A stretch of 64,000 bases of DNA from Lysobacter sp. ISL-50 (GTDB lineage Bacteria; Pseudomonadota; Gammaproteobacteria; Xanthomonadales; Xanthomonadaceae), in the NCBI RefSeq assembly GCF_018612875.1, contig NZ_JAGGRI010000020.1:186001-250000 (forward strand). Reading direction: 5' to 3'. The notes beneath the pieces were generated by a model, which worked only from the letters and a program-made list of their open reading frames with translations, made no database searches and was not told the origin of the DNA. This document shows positions 7,340 to 31,900 of this stretch, piece by piece. The position numbers and the translations under genes are program-made. Position 1 is the first letter of the stretch, and every line of letters starts with the position of its first letter.

Positions 7340-8578
7340 TCAGCCGCGTTGCAGGCAGATCGCGGTATTGATGCCGCCGAAGCCCATGCTCATGTTGAGC
7401 GCGCGCTCGACGACGTGATCGATGGCGGTCGCGCCCACCCAGCGCAATCCCGCGTCGATGGGGTTGTCCAGATTGCGCGACGGATGCAGGCGTCCGGCCT
7501 GCATCTGCAGCATCACCGCGATGAGTTCGACCATGCCGGCGGCGCTGAGCGAATGCCCCACCAGCGATTTGGTCGCATTGAGGTAGGCGCGATCCAGCCC
7601 GCAGGCGCCCAGCGCGGCCAGCTCGGTCTCGTCGCCGATCACCGATGCGGTGCCGTGCGGATTGACGTAATCGATCGCATCCGCGGGCAGCCCGGCCATC
7701 GCCAACGCATCGCGGATCACGGCGGTTTCGCCTTCGAGCGACGGATTGGGATTGCGGTTGGCGTCCCAGGCCATCGCCCAGCCCTTGAGTTCGGCGTACG
7801 GCGTGCGCGTCGCGTCGGCGGCACGGCGAACGACGATCGCGCCGCAGGCTTCGCCGAAGATGAAACCGTCGCGGTCGCGGTCGAACGGCCTGCAGGCCAG
7901 TTCGGGCGCGTGCGCGAAGCGATCCGAGCCCATCGCGCCCAGCGAACGGAACGCCTGGCACTCGAAGAAGGACAGATCCATCAGCGCGCCGAGCGCGATG
8001 CAGACATCGACCTGCCCGGAGCGTACCGCTTCGATCGCCTGTATCGCGGCCAACTGTCCGCTCGCGGACGCGCCGCCGACGGTGATGGCGAGACCGCGGA
8101 TGCCGAAGGCTTCGCTGCACACGCCGCACAGATCGGTGTCCATGAACGTCATTGCATGCGTCGGACGCAGGAACTCCACCTGGTGCTGATACTTGGCCTG
8201 GCTCAGCGCCAGTTCGCGCTGCTGGATGTTGGACCCGCCGACGATCAGGCCGATCCGGCGCGGATCGACGCCATCGAGCCCGGCGTCTTCCCACGCTTCG
8301 TGCACGGTCGCGAGCGCCACCTGCGCGGACCAGGACAGGTTGCGCAGCTTCACCGCGGCGATGGCATCAGGCATGCGCAGATCGGCGATCTCCGCGCCGA
8401 TGAACGGCGGAGCGACGTCGTCAGCCGCGAACGGCTTTTGCCGGCCAGGACGCTGCATCGCCGCGAACCGGTGCTCGCCGGCCAGCAGCGCATCGGTGAA
8501 GTCGCGACGGCCCTGGCCGATCGACGCGGTAACGCCGATCCCGGAGACGACGATGGGCGTGGACTGAGCGGAATGCAT
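7340..8578 (-). CDS. Decarboxylative ketosynthase of HMGS cassette (active-site Cys replaced by Ser)
   Basis: A 412-residue FabF-like ketosynthase. The position of the nucleophilic Cys is Ser (VGGASASGQLAA, about residue 165), while His (NPHGTAS), Lys (KSLVGHS) and the second His remain. This Cys-to-Ser change is the hallmark of the KS that decarboxylates malonyl-ACP to acetyl-ACP in beta-branching cassettes (PksF, MupG, CurC type); it cannot condense. The acetyl-ACP feeds the HMGS-like enzyme encoded upstream. Gaps are 49 bp to the donor ACP gene and 41 bp to the AT gene. Start ATG at 8578, with only a weak Shine-Dalgarno. Assignment is firm from motif plus context. Confidence 0.95.
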   Translation of the reverse strand: MHSAQSTPIVVSGIGVTASIGQGRRDFTDALLAGEHRFAAMQRPGRQKPFAADDVAPPFIGAEIADLRMPDAIAAVKLRNLSWSAQVALATVHEAWEDAGLDGVDPRRIGLIVGGSNIQQRELALSQAKYQHQVEFLRPTHAMTFMDTDLCGVCSEAFGIRGLAITVGGASASGQLAAIQAIEAVRSGQVDVCIALGALMDLSFFECQAFRSLGAMGSDRFAHAPELACRPFDRDRDGFIFGEACGAIVVRRAADATRTPYAELKGWAMAWDANRNPNPSLEGETAVIRDALAMAGLPADAIDYVNPHGTASVIGDETELAALGACGLDRAYLNATKSLVGHSLSAAGMVELIAVMLQMQAGRLHPSRNLDNPIDAGLRWVGATAIDHVVERALNMSMGFGGINTAICLQRG

Positions 8579-8627
8579 ATTCAGAGCAGTCCATCCTGGG
8601 AGCGTTTCATATTCATGGAGCGTGCGT

Positions 8628-8867
8628 TCACAGGCGGGCGTGCAGCAGCGTCGCCAGTTCGCCCATGTTCTCGGCCTTGGCGAATTCGATCATCGGCGCC
8701 TTCAACGACAGCGATTCGAGCGACAGCATCACGACTTCGGAGCGGTCGATCGAGTTCGCGCCGAGTTCGCGCAGGGAGTCCGTGAAACGGAACGCGTAGT
8801 CGTCGAGGCCGGGCACGACCTCTCGGGTATGGCCGACGATGGTGGCGAAGACATCTTCAAGGGTCAT
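8628..8867 (-). CDS. Stand-alone donor acyl carrier protein of HMGS cassette
   Basis: A 79-residue ACP. The phosphopantetheine Ser is in LRELGANSIDRSEVV (about residue 40). It lacks the Trp six residues after Ser that marks acceptor ACPs, as expected for the donor ACP that carries malonyl, then acetyl, to the HMGS. The ATG at 8867 is preferred to the upstream start at 8996: the intervening sequence is not ACP-like, the shorter form is the normal family length, and a GAGA Shine-Dalgarno precedes it. It lies between the ECH2-like gene and the decarboxylative KS, the usual cassette neighbourhood. The 118-bp gap upstream of it holds nothing else I recognise. Confidence 0.93.
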   Translation of the reverse strand: MTLEDVFATIVGHTREVVPGLDDYAFRFTDSLRELGANSIDRSEVVMLSLESLSLKAPMIEFAKAENMGELATLLHARL

Positions 8868-8985
8868 GGCGATCTCGGTTGCGGAGTAGGCGTTTGTGGA
8901 AGGAATCAAAGGGTTCGGATGCGATCGGGTTCGGGATGCTGTTTTCGGTAGCTCGGCTTGTCGTCGGCGGATGGAATGCGTGCGC

Positions 8986-9738
8986 TCATGCGCCAAACAG
9001 CGTGGCGATCTTCGCCTTCACCTCGGGCTGGGCGAAGGTCACCGCATGCATTTCGACCTCCTGCGCGATCGTGGCGGGCAGCGCTTGTCGCAGCGGCGCG
9101 CTCAGATGGTCTTTGAATGCGACCAGCGAGACGCGCGGCTTCTCGGCCAGCGTCTGCGCGAGTTCCAGCGCGTGCGCCACTACCTGGTCGCGCGGGACTA
9201 CCGGAAACGGAATCCCGCGCTTGTGCAGTTCTTCACCGCGGTAGTTGTTCGCCGAGAGCATCATCTCCGTGGCCAGGCCCAAGCCCAGCTTCTGCGGAAG
9301 AATGAAGGTCGCGCCCATGCCCGGAGTGAAGCCGTAGCGCATGAAATTGGCGGTGTAGATGTTCTCCCGCCCCAGCACCACCAGATCGGCGAACATGCCC
9401 AGCACGAATCCGCCGCCGATGCCGTGCCCCTGCATCGCGGAGATCACCGGCACCGGACAGTGCAACGGCAGGCCGTAGAGCGCGCGGTCGGTGAATGCGC
9501 CGCGGCCCTCGGACAGATTCATCAGCTGCTCCTGGGTGCCGCCGCTCGCGAAATAGTTGTCGTAGCCGGTCAGCACCACGACCTTGCACTCCGGCAGACG
9601 CTCGACTTCCGCGAACGCGTTCATCAGTTCCTCGGTTAGCGCCTCGGAAAAGGTGTTCTTGCTCGCGCGGTCCTGCATCGTGATCTGAACGATCTGCGGC
9701 GCCACGAACTGCAGACTGACGACTTTCTCGGTGCTCAC
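8986..9738 (-). CDS. Enoyl-CoA hydratase-like decarboxylase (ECH2) of HMGS cassette
   Basis: A 250-residue crotonase-fold protein that should decarboxylate the 3-methylglutaconyl-ACP intermediate to leave the beta-methyl branch (PksI/MupK type). Visible features are DRASKNTFSEAL, the first oxyanion strand VVLTGYDNYFASGGTQEQL, the second oxyanion loop QGHGIGGGFVLGMFADL, and RYGFTPGMGATFILP typical of this branch. The start is set at GTG 9738, which overlaps the previous stop (GTGA) and is preceded by GGGAGGG; a longer reading from 9753 would put that Shine-Dalgarno inside the gene. Two in-module domains of PKS1 and PKS2 resemble it closely, so the decarboxylation step may be provided both in trans and in cis. 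Confidence 0.93.
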   Translation of the reverse strand: MSTEKVVSLQFVAPQIVQITMQDRASKNTFSEALTEELMNAFAEVERLPECKVVVLTGYDNYFASGGTQEQLMNLSEGRGAFTDRALYGLPLHCPVPVISAMQGHGIGGGFVLGMFADLVVLGRENIYTANFMRYGFTPGMGATFILPQKLGLGLATEMMLSANNYRGEELHKRGIPFPVVPRDQVVAHALELAQTLAEKPRVSLVAFKDHLSAPLRQALPATIAQEVEMHAVTFAQPEVKAKIATLFGA

Positions 9739-10529
9739 GCCGCGCCCTCCCACGGAAACTGGCCGGTCTTCACGTAGCGCGAGATCCTTTGCAGGTTATC
9801 GACATCGCAGAACACCTCGCGATTCGCGGCCAGCGCCATCGGCTCGGCCGCGGCGATGGACGTCTCGATCGCGCTCATGTAGCACTTGTAGCGCGCAACG
9901 CTGGTCTTGTTGAGTCTGCGCAGCCGCAGCAGATGCTTGCGCAGCAGGTTCTCGCTGTTGTCCTCGAAGGCGTCGACCAGCCCCCACTCGCGGGCGACCT
10001 GCACTGCAACCGGCTGGGTCGACAGGGTCATGGCGTTGGCCTTCGCGAAACCGATCCGGCGCACCAGGAACGGCAGCACGCAGGCCGGCATCAGCCCGAA
10101 CAGCAGCTCCGAGAGGCTGAACACCGCCGCGGCATCGGCGAGCACGATGTCGCAGGCGGCGACGAAACCGATGCCGCCGGCGTTGGCCTTGCCGCGGACA
10201 TGCGCGACAGATACGTACGGCCCGGTCGCCAGGCGCCGCCAGACGTCGTACAGCGGCTTGGGGTCCTGCTGCGGCACGCCGTCGCCATCGAAGCTCTTCT
10301 GCAACTCGGTGAAATCCGCGCCGAAGCAGAAGACCTCCGGCAGACCTTCGACCACGACGACCTTCGCGCGCGCGTCGCACGCGTCCAGGGCCGACGCGAA
10401 CTCGGCGATCAGGCGGTCGTTGATCGCGTTGTTCGCTTCGGGCCGGTGGATCTGCAGATACGCGATGTCGTCGTCGAAACGCATGCGCAACGCGGTGAAG
10501 TCGGCGCTGTCGATCGGGCTGCCGTCCAT
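9735..10529 (-). CDS. Enoyl-CoA hydratase-like dehydratase (ECH1) of HMGS cassette
   Basis: A 264-residue crotonase-fold protein that should dehydrate the HMG-ACP-type intermediate to methylglutaconyl-ACP (PksH/MupJ type). Motifs: IHRPEANNAINDRLIAEF near the N terminus, oxyanion region VVEGLPEVFCFGADFTEL, then HVRGKANAGGIGFVAACDIVLAD and FSLSELLFGLMPACVLPFL, characteristic of ECH1. The ATG at 10529 overlaps the HMGS stop (ATGA). A longer in-frame reading upstream only crosses the HMGS gene in another frame and is rejected. Order HMGS-ECH1-ECH2 is the normal beta-branching order. Confidence 0.94.
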   Translation of the reverse strand: MDGSPIDSADFTALRMRFDDDIAYLQIHRPEANNAINDRLIAEFASALDACDARAKVVVVEGLPEVFCFGADFTELQKSFDGDGVPQQDPKPLYDVWRRLATGPYVSVAHVRGKANAGGIGFVAACDIVLADAAAVFSLSELLFGLMPACVLPFLVRRIGFAKANAMTLSTQPVAVQVAREWGLVDAFEDNSENLLRKHLLRLRRLNKTSVARYKCYMSAIETSIAAAEPMALAANREVFCDVDNLQRISRYVKTGQFPWEGAA

Positions 10530-11788
10530 CAGCCGACCCACTCGTATTCGCGGTGGAATTCCTTGATCTCCTTCAGGAACAGCACCGGCTTGTCCATCGC
10601 GCCGCGGGCCCGGGCGATGAAACCGGTGTCGAGCACGACGTTGCGCGTGCCGAAGCGGACCGCATTGCTGCCTACCAGCAGGCGGTCGTATTCCTCCATC
10701 GTCAGTTCGATGCGGCGGTCCAGATGCGCCTGGATGCCCATCGCGCGCAGGCGCTCCTGGCCTTCCTTGCGCACCACGCCGCTGAAGAATTCCGAGCAAC
10801 AGCCCGAGCCGTAGGAGAAGGCGCCAACGCGCTTCGGGGTTTCGAAATCGCCGTGGTCGATGGTGCTGGCGATCGCCAGCGCCGTGGTCGCGCCCATGAT
10901 GTTGGCGACGCGCTGGCAGTGGATCATGCCGGGAGTGACGCGACGCTGGAAATCCTCTTCGATCTCCTGCGGCTTGGCCCGCGCCATCTTGCGCATCATA
11001 TTGCGGTGCGCGCCCTTGATCATGCCGCCGAACGGGCAGTGATAGGCCAGGTAGGTGAAGGTGGCGGCGAAATCCGCGTCCGGCACGCGCTTCTTGTATT
11101 CCAGGAAGGCGTTCTCGCAGCAGTCGAGATAGGACAGCAGCGACAGATCCGAATCGCCGGCGTCGCCGTCGGCGGTGGGCCGGCAGGTGTCCATGACTTC
11201 GTAGCCGTAATAACCGTTCGCGCCGACATCGACCTGGAAGATGTGCGGCTGATCGCTGATCAGCATCGCGACCGCGCCGGAGCCGTTGCTGGGCTCGGCG
11301 AACGACCAGTCGGCGGTCAGCGCGTCGCCGCCCTCTTCGACCATGAAGCGCGAGATGTCGGTGGCGAGCACCAGCGCCTTCGCGCCCGGCGAGGCCTGCG
11401 ATAGCACGAAGTTCACCGCCATCTGGATGCCGGCCGCGCCGGAATAGCACGCGTTCTTGATTTCGAACAGGCGGCAGTTGCGATTCAGACCGAGCAGCGA
11501 GTGGCAGTAGGTGCTCATCGATTTGCCGAAATCGAAGGCCGATTCGGTACAGGTGATCACCATCTCGATGCGGTCCCGCTCCTCCGGGCTCAGCGCATCG
11601 ACGATGGGCTTCGCGGCGTTGACCGCAAACGTGATCGGGTCTTCGTACGGCAACGCGACCGTCTTTTCCTTCATCAGCAGGTTCTCGAACCGGGTGGTGT
11701 CGAGCCCGCGATGCTCGGACAGCTTCCTGACATCCAGGAATGCCGTGCCGGCGAACACGTTCATTGCTTCAATACCCACTGCTTTCAT
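10529..11788 (-). CDS. HMG-CoA synthase-like enzyme for polyketide beta-branching
   Basis: A 419-residue HMGS homologue that adds the acetyl carbanion from the donor ACP to the beta-keto group of acceptor-ACP-bound chains. The catalytic Cys is in LFEIKNACYSGAAGIQMA (about residue 113), the Glu in TCTESAFDFGKS and the His in AYHCPFGGMIKGAH. The start is ATG 11788, preceded by GGAGAGG at 7 nt; a TTG five codons upstream would place that Shine-Dalgarno inside the gene. It begins the accessory block, 60 bp after PKS4. Its targets are most likely the three tandem Trp-marked ACP pairs in PKS1, PKS2 and PKS3. Confidence 0.97.
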   Translation of the reverse strand: MKAVGIEAMNVFAGTAFLDVRKLSEHRGLDTTRFENLLMKEKTVALPYEDPITFAVNAAKPIVDALSPEERDRIEMVITCTESAFDFGKSMSTYCHSLLGLNRNCRLFEIKNACYSGAAGIQMAVNFVLSQASPGAKALVLATDISRFMVEEGGDALTADWSFAEPSNGSGAVAMLISDQPHIFQVDVGANGYYGYEVMDTCRPTADGDAGDSDLSLLSYLDCCENAFLEYKKRVPDADFAATFTYLAYHCPFGGMIKGAHRNMMRKMARAKPQEIEEDFQRRVTPGMIHCQRVANIMGATTALAIASTIDHGDFETPKRVGAFSYGSGCCSEFFSGVVRKEGQERLRAMGIQAHLDRRIELTMEEYDRLLVGSNAVRFGTRNVVLDTGFIARARGAMDKPVLFLKEIKEFHREYEWVG

Positions 11789-11848
11789 GCTGTTCCTCTC
11801 CAAAGACCCAATGTTGTCCTGTGTCGCCGCGTCCGATGCCGGTCGCCG

Positions 11849-14800
11849 CTACGGGCGCAGAATCCGCCAGTCCAGCTTCGCGCCCGTGACCCAGAGTTCC
11901 GCGATCTTTCCGATCTCGCCGGTCTCGACCAGCCGGCGCATGAACTCCTGACCGGCCTGGGTATCGCCGATATCGAGCTTGTCGCCCGCGCCGGCTTTGC
12001 TGGACCCGCGGTACACCTTGCGATGGTAGAAATCGTCCTTCTCCTCCAGGAAGCCCTTCAGCAACTCCTCGAATTCGTCGACCGAACGGGCCACGAAGGC
12101 CACCCGCTCCTGCATGCCGGTCCTGCCGGACTGCAGGGTGTGGGCGATACGCCGCAGCGTGTCCGCACCGCGATCGATCCTGGCGAGGAAATCGGGATAC
12201 GCCTGCAAGGTGGCGTGCAGGGTCTGCGCATTGCGCGCCGAGAACACCAGCAGCTGGGCGTTGTCGGCGTTATCCGAGTCATGACCGGAGGCAAGGTCGA
12301 GATACTCCTCGATGACCACGTGCGCGTTCACGCCGCCGAACCCGAAGCTGCTGACCCCGCCGATGCGGGTCTGCCCGGCCGGAACCTCCCACTCGACCGC
12401 TTGCTGCGCGACCCTGTACGGCGTGCGTTTGAGATCGATCAACGGACTGACCGTGTCGCAATGCAGACTCTTGGCGATCTTCTTGTGGCGGATCTGCAGG
12501 ATGAGCTTGATCATGCCGACCACGCCCGCGCCGTACTCGAGGTGGCCGATGTTGGATTTGATGCTGCCGAGGTAACACGGAGCGGCGATCTGTTTTTCCG
12601 CGGCGGTATCGGCGTCGAGGAGTTCCTTCGCGACGCTCTTCAATCCGCTGATCTCGACCGGATCGCCGAGCTCGGTGCCGGTGCCGTGACATTCGATGTA
12701 GCCGACACGATGGAAGTCGATGCCGGCATCCTCGATGGCGCGCAGGATCACCGCGGCCTGCGCGTTGGGATTGGGCGCGGTAAGCGATGTCGTCCGTCCG
12801 CCGTGATTCTCGGCCGCGCCCTTGATTACCGCGTAAATATCGTCGCCATCGCGCTGGGCGGCTCTGAGCGACTTGAGCATCAACATACCGACGCCTTCGC
12901 CGCGCACATAACCGTTCGCTTTGTCGGAGAACGTCTTGCAGCGACCGTCTTCGCACAACATGCCGGACTTGGTGAAACTGATATACACATCCGGCGAGAG
13001 CAACGCGTTCACGCCACCGACGATCGCCACCCCGCAGTGCCCCGCACGGATGGCTTCGATGGCGCGATGCACCGCCACCAGCGAACTGCTGCAGGCCGTG
13101 TCGATAGGATTGCTGGGGCCGTGCCAATCCATGTGGTAACTGATCCGGTTCGGCCCCACCGAAGACAAGGTGCCGGTCACCGAATAGGCTTCGATGGGAA
13201 GGTGGCTCATCATGGTGGTGTAGCTGCTCGGGCCGCTGCCGACGTAGATGCCGGTGTTGGTGCCCTTGAGGCTGTCGCCGCCGTAGCCCGCGTCCTCGAT
13301 GCATTCCCAGACCGATTGCATCATCAGCCTCTGTTCCGGGCTCATGTACATCGCTTCCGCCGGCGATATTCCGAAGAACAGCGGATCGAACTCCTTGATG
13401 CCGGGAATGAAGGAACCCCAGCGGCTGACACCCGTGTATTCACGCCAGTCCCAGCGGTCCGATGGGATCTCGCTGATCATGTCGCGCCCCTCATCGAGCA
13501 TCCGCCAGAATTCATCCGGGTTGTTCGCGCCAGCGATACGGCAGCTCATGCCGACCACGGCGATGTCTTCATCGCGATAGCTGGACCGGTTCCGGTAGGC
13601 TTCGCGGAACCGGCGCGCGAACTGCGACACGGCAGCGCCGCCCGAAACCACCGGCTCATGCGCTGCCGGCTGCGGCGAGGCATTCGCCGGAATATTCGCC
13701 GAGCGAGCGGCGCCCTGCGCCCCATTAACCGCGAACTTCCTGATCATTTCCGCCGCATGATTCTCGGCGAGGAACTGGCTGAAGCGCAGCAAGTTCGAAG
13801 CCTCGAACATCGCCGTCGGCATGAGATTCAGATCGTAGACGTTGTTCAGATGCGAGACGAAGCTCGAGATGAGAATCGAATCGAAGCCGAAGTTGGTCCA
13901 GTCTTCAGTCTCGTTGATCTGGTTGGGCTTCATTTTCAGATGCTGCGCAGCCTGCAGGCGCATCTCCTGCAGGATCTCGCGCTGCAGCTTGTCGAGTTCG
14001 GCCGAAGATTGCTGCGGCCGCACGTCCACCGCCACGGCCTTCGGGGGTGCGAACAGGGCCGCATGCGCATTCTTCTGACCGTAAAGCGGCAGCAGGTTGG
14101 CGTGCGGCGAGGCAATGGCCAGACGCAGCGCCTTCAGGCCTTCCGCGCTCGGCAACGGCTTGATCGCATAAGTCCGGGCGAGGGTCTCGCGGCTGGCGTC
14201 GTCGATCCGCATCGCGCCTTCTTCCCACAGCGGCCAGTTGATGGCGAGCGAACGCCCGCGCGCCTGCTGTGCGCGCACGCGCGTCGAGCGCGCTTCGATG
14301 TACGCGTCCATGTAGCCGTTCGCGGCCGCGTAGTCGAACTGCCCGGCGTTGCCGAGCGCGCCGGCCACGGACGAGAATGCGATGAACAACTCAAGCGGGC
14401 AGCCGGCCGTGGCGCGATCGAGGTTCTCGATGCCCTGCACCTTCGGCGCGAATACTCTGTCGATGGCATCGGTGGTCTTGTGGATCACCAAGGCGTCGTC
14501 GATGAGCCCCGCCGCGTGCAGCACGACATCGATTCCGGGATGTTCGGCGACGATCTTTTCGACCTCATCGAGCCGCGCGATGTCGCAGCCGCGATGAATC
14601 ACGTTCGCGCCCAATGCCCGCAGCGCTTCGATGCGCGCCGTCTCGGCCTCGTTCGGCGTGCGCCGGCCCAGCAGAATCAGGGTGCTGCCCGTCGTGCGTT
14701 CGGCGATATCCTGTGCGACCAGCAAACCCAGCGCGCCCAGTCCGCCGCTGATCAGCGCGGTGGTGCCGTCGCGCCAGGCGAACTCGCTGCCGATATCGGC

Positions 14801-15930
14801 GTCGGCATCCTCATAGGACAGCGCCACATACGCGTCCGCGGACTTGAGGCGCACATCGATCTGCGAATGTTCGATCGACACCGTCTTCAACGCCGCCCAG
14901 AGCCCGCGCGCGGCGTGGTCGCGCTCGGTCACATGCAGTTCGAGCGCCGAACGGGTGTGCTTGTCCACTGCGAGCGACTGCGCCGCCGCCAGCACCGCTT
15001 TGGCCGTCGCGACATAGTCGCCGCTCGCCTCCACCACATGCACCGCCCGATCATCGGCGTGCGGCGGCGTTACGTTTTTCCAGACCGGCCGATGGAAGCT
15101 CAAGCGGTCCTGCCTGGCGTTCAGATCGATCTCGCGGCTCTGGAATCCTTCGATGATCACCCGGACGTTGCCGCGCTCATCGGCGGCGACATAGTGCATA
15201 CCGTCGGGGCGCTGACGGATATGAACGATCATCGTGTCCGTCAGCGCACCGACGACCAATGTGTTGATCACCGCGAACGGCACGACGTTCGCTTCCGGAT
15301 TATCGACCAGCGCGAGACCGCTCTGGATGATGCTGTCGAGCGCACCCGCGTCCATTACCATGCCGCGCGCAGACGAGCCCGGCAGGCGGATCGTGGCCAG
15401 ACCCTCGCCCTTGCCGTCGAGGAAAATCTCCTCGACGCCCCGATGGGACGGGCCCAGCTCGACGCCGCGATTCCTGTAGGTCTGGTAGAACGCCGATTTC
15501 GTCGGGCCGGGACGTGTGATTTCAGCGCGCAGCCGGGCGATATCCAGCTCCGGAGCATAGCCTTTGCTGGCCAGGCATTCGGACGTCTTCTGCACCGATA
15601 CACGGGTCTGGAAATGCACTCCCTGCTCGGTGCTCACTTCGACGCCGAACTGACCCGCGCCGCCCGGATACACGCGCACGGTGACCGTTCGCTTGCCCTT
15701 CACCGTCAACGCATTGACGAAAACGCTATCGCTCAGCACGAGCATGGCGTCGTCGCCCGCAGGCGCCGACGCCGCGACCGCGGCGCGGGCGATCTCGAGA
15801 TAGGCCATGCCCGGCAGGATCTTCTGCCCCTGGATGATGTGGTCGGCAAGAAACGGCTCGGTGCCGTCGAACACAGAGCGGAACTCGCCGACGGGATAGT
15901 CGTTGCTTGCGCTCGTCGATGCCGCGGTCT

Positions 15931-15934
<4 letters not shown>
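11849..15934 (-). CDS. PKS4: DH-KR-ACP-KS trans-AT polyketide synthase
   Basis: 1361 residues. DH (about 10-290) has ADHIIQGQKILPG and DAGALDSIIQSGL, both catalytic motifs. KR: nucleotide loop ISGGLGALG about residue 392 and active-site SSVAGALGNAGQFDYAAANGY about 520; the HAAGLIDDAL stretch suggests a B-type ketoreductase. ACP Ser is about 682 (NFGFDSILISS). KS (about 789-1210) has [21 protein letters not shown] and KSNIGH, so it should condense. The protein begins directly in a DH and ends with the post-KS linker, so both end modules are split: its DH-KR-ACP complements the KS-DH end of PKS3, and its KS pairs with the ACP at the start of PKS5. The ATGA overlap with PKS3 fits. No AT domain is present. 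Confidence 0.96.
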
Positions 15935-28875
<12,941 letters not shown>

Positions 28876-28951
28876 GCCATCCGTTCTCGTGTCCTTGTCC
28901 GCTGCTCAGTGCAGCAAGTTCAACGCCTTTCCCAACGTGTCGCCCATCGCT

Positions 28952-31900
28952 TCAGGCCAGTTGCTTCACGCGCGCCGCCACCTCCGCGGGGCTCATCGTG
29001 TCCTCTTCCAGTTCCGCGAAAAGCCCGGCGATGACGTCCAGGTTGTGCAGGTATTGGCCGAACGGCGGCGCTGCCGTCGCCGGAGCGGCGGCCGCACGCA
29101 CCTTGTCCTCGGACGGAAGCCAGCAGTGCATGCGCGCGAAGGCGTAGGTCGGCAGATGAATTCGCTCGGTCCGCCGCGCGCTGCCCGCGTCGGCGTTGTC
29201 TGCGTGGGCCGCCTGCCGGTAGCCCTGCGCGCCCAGGTCGGCAACCTGTTCCTGCAGCAACGGATGCGGATGCCGGAATTTTTCGCCGGCGTGGCCCGGC
29301 ATCGCCACAGCAACGCTGTCGTCCGGCGCGATCCAGTAGACGTCCTCGGCGAACGGATACGGCGGCAACGCGACCATCGGCGGCGTGCGCGCGCCGTGCA
29401 GCCTGCGCCAGTCCAGCGCCAGACCTTTCACCCACAGTTCGCACAACTTCAGGGCATTGCCTTCGGCGATGCACTTGTCGACGACCAGAGCCGCCATGCC
29501 GGCGTCTTCATTGAGCAGGCGCACGCTTTCGCGCCCCTGGCGGACGTGCGCGGCGAAAAATCCGTGCGGAAGCGGCCGGTTCGAACCCGCGGCGTCGATG
29601 TAGACGCCCAACTGGTCGATCACGTCCTGCACGCTGCGTGCAACGAAGCTCAGCCGTTCGTCCATCGCGTCGCGATGGCACTGCAGGCTGTAGGCCAACG
29701 CGGCCGGGTCGTATCCGGGATCGCGCGCGGACCCCGCCCGCAGGACGTCGCGCAGATCCGCCGCCTTGCGCAGCAGTTGTTCGGACGAGCGCGCCGACAG
29801 CGGCACGATGAAGCCGGCATCGGGCAGCATCGGCGGCTCGACCGCGACGGCCGACCCACGCGCGGCGGACGGCACGTGTTCGGCCAGCACCAGATGCGCG
29901 TTGGTGCCGCTGAATCCGAAGCTGCTGATCGCGGCGTGGCGGGCGGCGCCATCGGGCGAAGCCCAGTCGCGCGCGCTGGTGTTGACGAAGAACGGGCTGG
30001 CGTCGAGATCGAGGTGTTCGTTCGGTGTTTCGAAGTTGGCGCTGGGCGGCAGCGTGCGGTGCTTCAGCGCCAGCAGCAGCTTGATGAAGCCGGACACGCC
30101 GGCCGCGGTCAGGCAGTGGCCGATGTTGGTCTTCACCGAGCCGATCGCGCAGTACTGGCGACGGTCGGTCGCCGTCCGGAACGCCGACTTCAGACCGTCG
30201 ACTTCGATCGGGTCGCCGAGCTTGGTGCCGGTTCCGTGCGCTTCGACCAGTTCGATGCGGCCGGGATCGATGCCGAAGCGGTCGTAGACGTCGCGGATCA
30301 GACGCTGTTGCGATTCCGCATTCGGCGCGGTGATGCCGTTGGTGCGCCCGTCCTGATTCACGCCCCAGCCGCGCACGACGCCGAGGATGCTGTCGCCGTC
30401 GCGTTCGGCGTCGGCCAGGCGCTTGAGCATGACCACGCCGACGCCTTCGCCCGGCACGAATCCGTTCGCGCGTTGGTCGAAGGTATAGCAGCGGCCCTCG
30501 GGCGAGAGCATGCCCGCCTGTGCCGTCTTCAGGAACATGTCGGCGTTGGCCATCACGTACACGCCGCCGGCGAGCGCGATGTCCGCCGCGCCGGTGATCA
30601 GGCTGTCGCAGGCCGACGCGATGGCGACCAGCGACGACGAGCACGCCGTGTCGATGGACACGCACGGCCCCTGCAGGTTCATGAAATACGACACGCGCGC
30701 GGCGAGGATCGAGGTCGCGCCGCCGGTGAAGCCCAGCGCGTTGATCTGCTGCTCGCGCGAGAGCAGGTTGTAGTCGCCGTGGGCGCAACCGGCGAACACG
30801 CCGCACCTGCTGCCGGACAGCCGTTCCGCGGTGTAGCCCGCATTCTCCATGCCATGCCAGCAGCATTGCAGGAACAGGCGCTGCTGCGGGTCCATCGCTT
30901 CGGCTTCGACCGGCGACAGACCGAAGAACAGCGGGTCGAACCGGTCGTGCCCTTCCAGCACGCCCATCCACTTCGAATTGCTCTGGCCGAGCCCGGGCTG
31001 CCCTTCGACGTAATAGTCGCGGGTGTCCCAGCGCGACGACGGAATCTCGCTGACGCAGTTGCGGCCGCTGGCGATGTTGTCCCAGAAGCTGTCGACGTCC
31101 TTCGCCATCGGGAAGCGGCCGGCCATGCCGATGACCGCGATTTCGGTGGCGTGCATGCCGGACGCAGGCGGCGCCGCTACGACCGTAACCGTGTCTGCGC
31201 TGCGCCACGATGCGAGCGCGGGCCAGGCAGACGGCGCGATGAACGCGGTGTCCGCAGCGGACTGCGCGAACTGCGGCGTTCCGGAGGACGCCGAAGTATG
31301 CGCTGCGACGCGCTGCGCGAGCGTATCGCGCACCAGACGCGCGAACTGTTCAACGGTCGGATAGGTGTAGACGCGGGTCGCCTCGATGGCGATGTCGTAA
31401 CGCTGGTTGATCGCGCGCACCCAGGTGACGCCTGAAATCGAGTCCAGTCCCAACTCGACGAAACCGCGATCGGCATCGATGCTGTCTGACGGCTGCCGCA
31501 GCTCCTGCGCCAGCAGCTCGATGAGCGTGCGACGCACGGCGCCGAGATCGACGCCCGCCGCGGATGCGGATACGGGTATCGATGGGGGTGCGGACCCTGC
31601 GGAGGCCGCCGATGCCGATATCGCACGCTGCGGCTTGGCGGTCTGCGCGTTCGTCGGCGGCGCCACGGCGGTGCTGGCGATCGCCGCATCCTCGCTCTGG
31701 CCAGCCTGCGCATCGGTCGGGTCGTGTTCGCCGATGTGCCTGGCGAGCGAACGCAGGTTCGGATAGCGATAGACCTTGGTCGCTTCGATCGCCAGCCCGA
31801 AATGCGCGTTGATCCTGCCGATCCAGGTGACGCTGGAGATCGAATCCAGGCCCAGATCGACGAACGGCGTGGCCGCGTCGATCTCCGCCTCGTCCGCGCG

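Noticed and set aside
6090-8294. A 734-codon frame as one protein containing the AT
   Set aside because: The part upstream of 7298 is antisense-like noise overlapping the KS gene in another frame; ATG 7298 has a strong AGGAGG.
7340-8578. Stand-alone KS as a chain-length or type II condensing enzyme
   Set aside because: The nucleophilic Cys is Ser and the gene sits in the HMGS cassette, so a decarboxylase role explains it better.
9735-11450. A 571-codon frame read as one ECH fusion protein
   Set aside because: Its first half overlaps the HMGS gene in another frame and has no homology; the real ECH1 starts at the ATGA junction at 10529.
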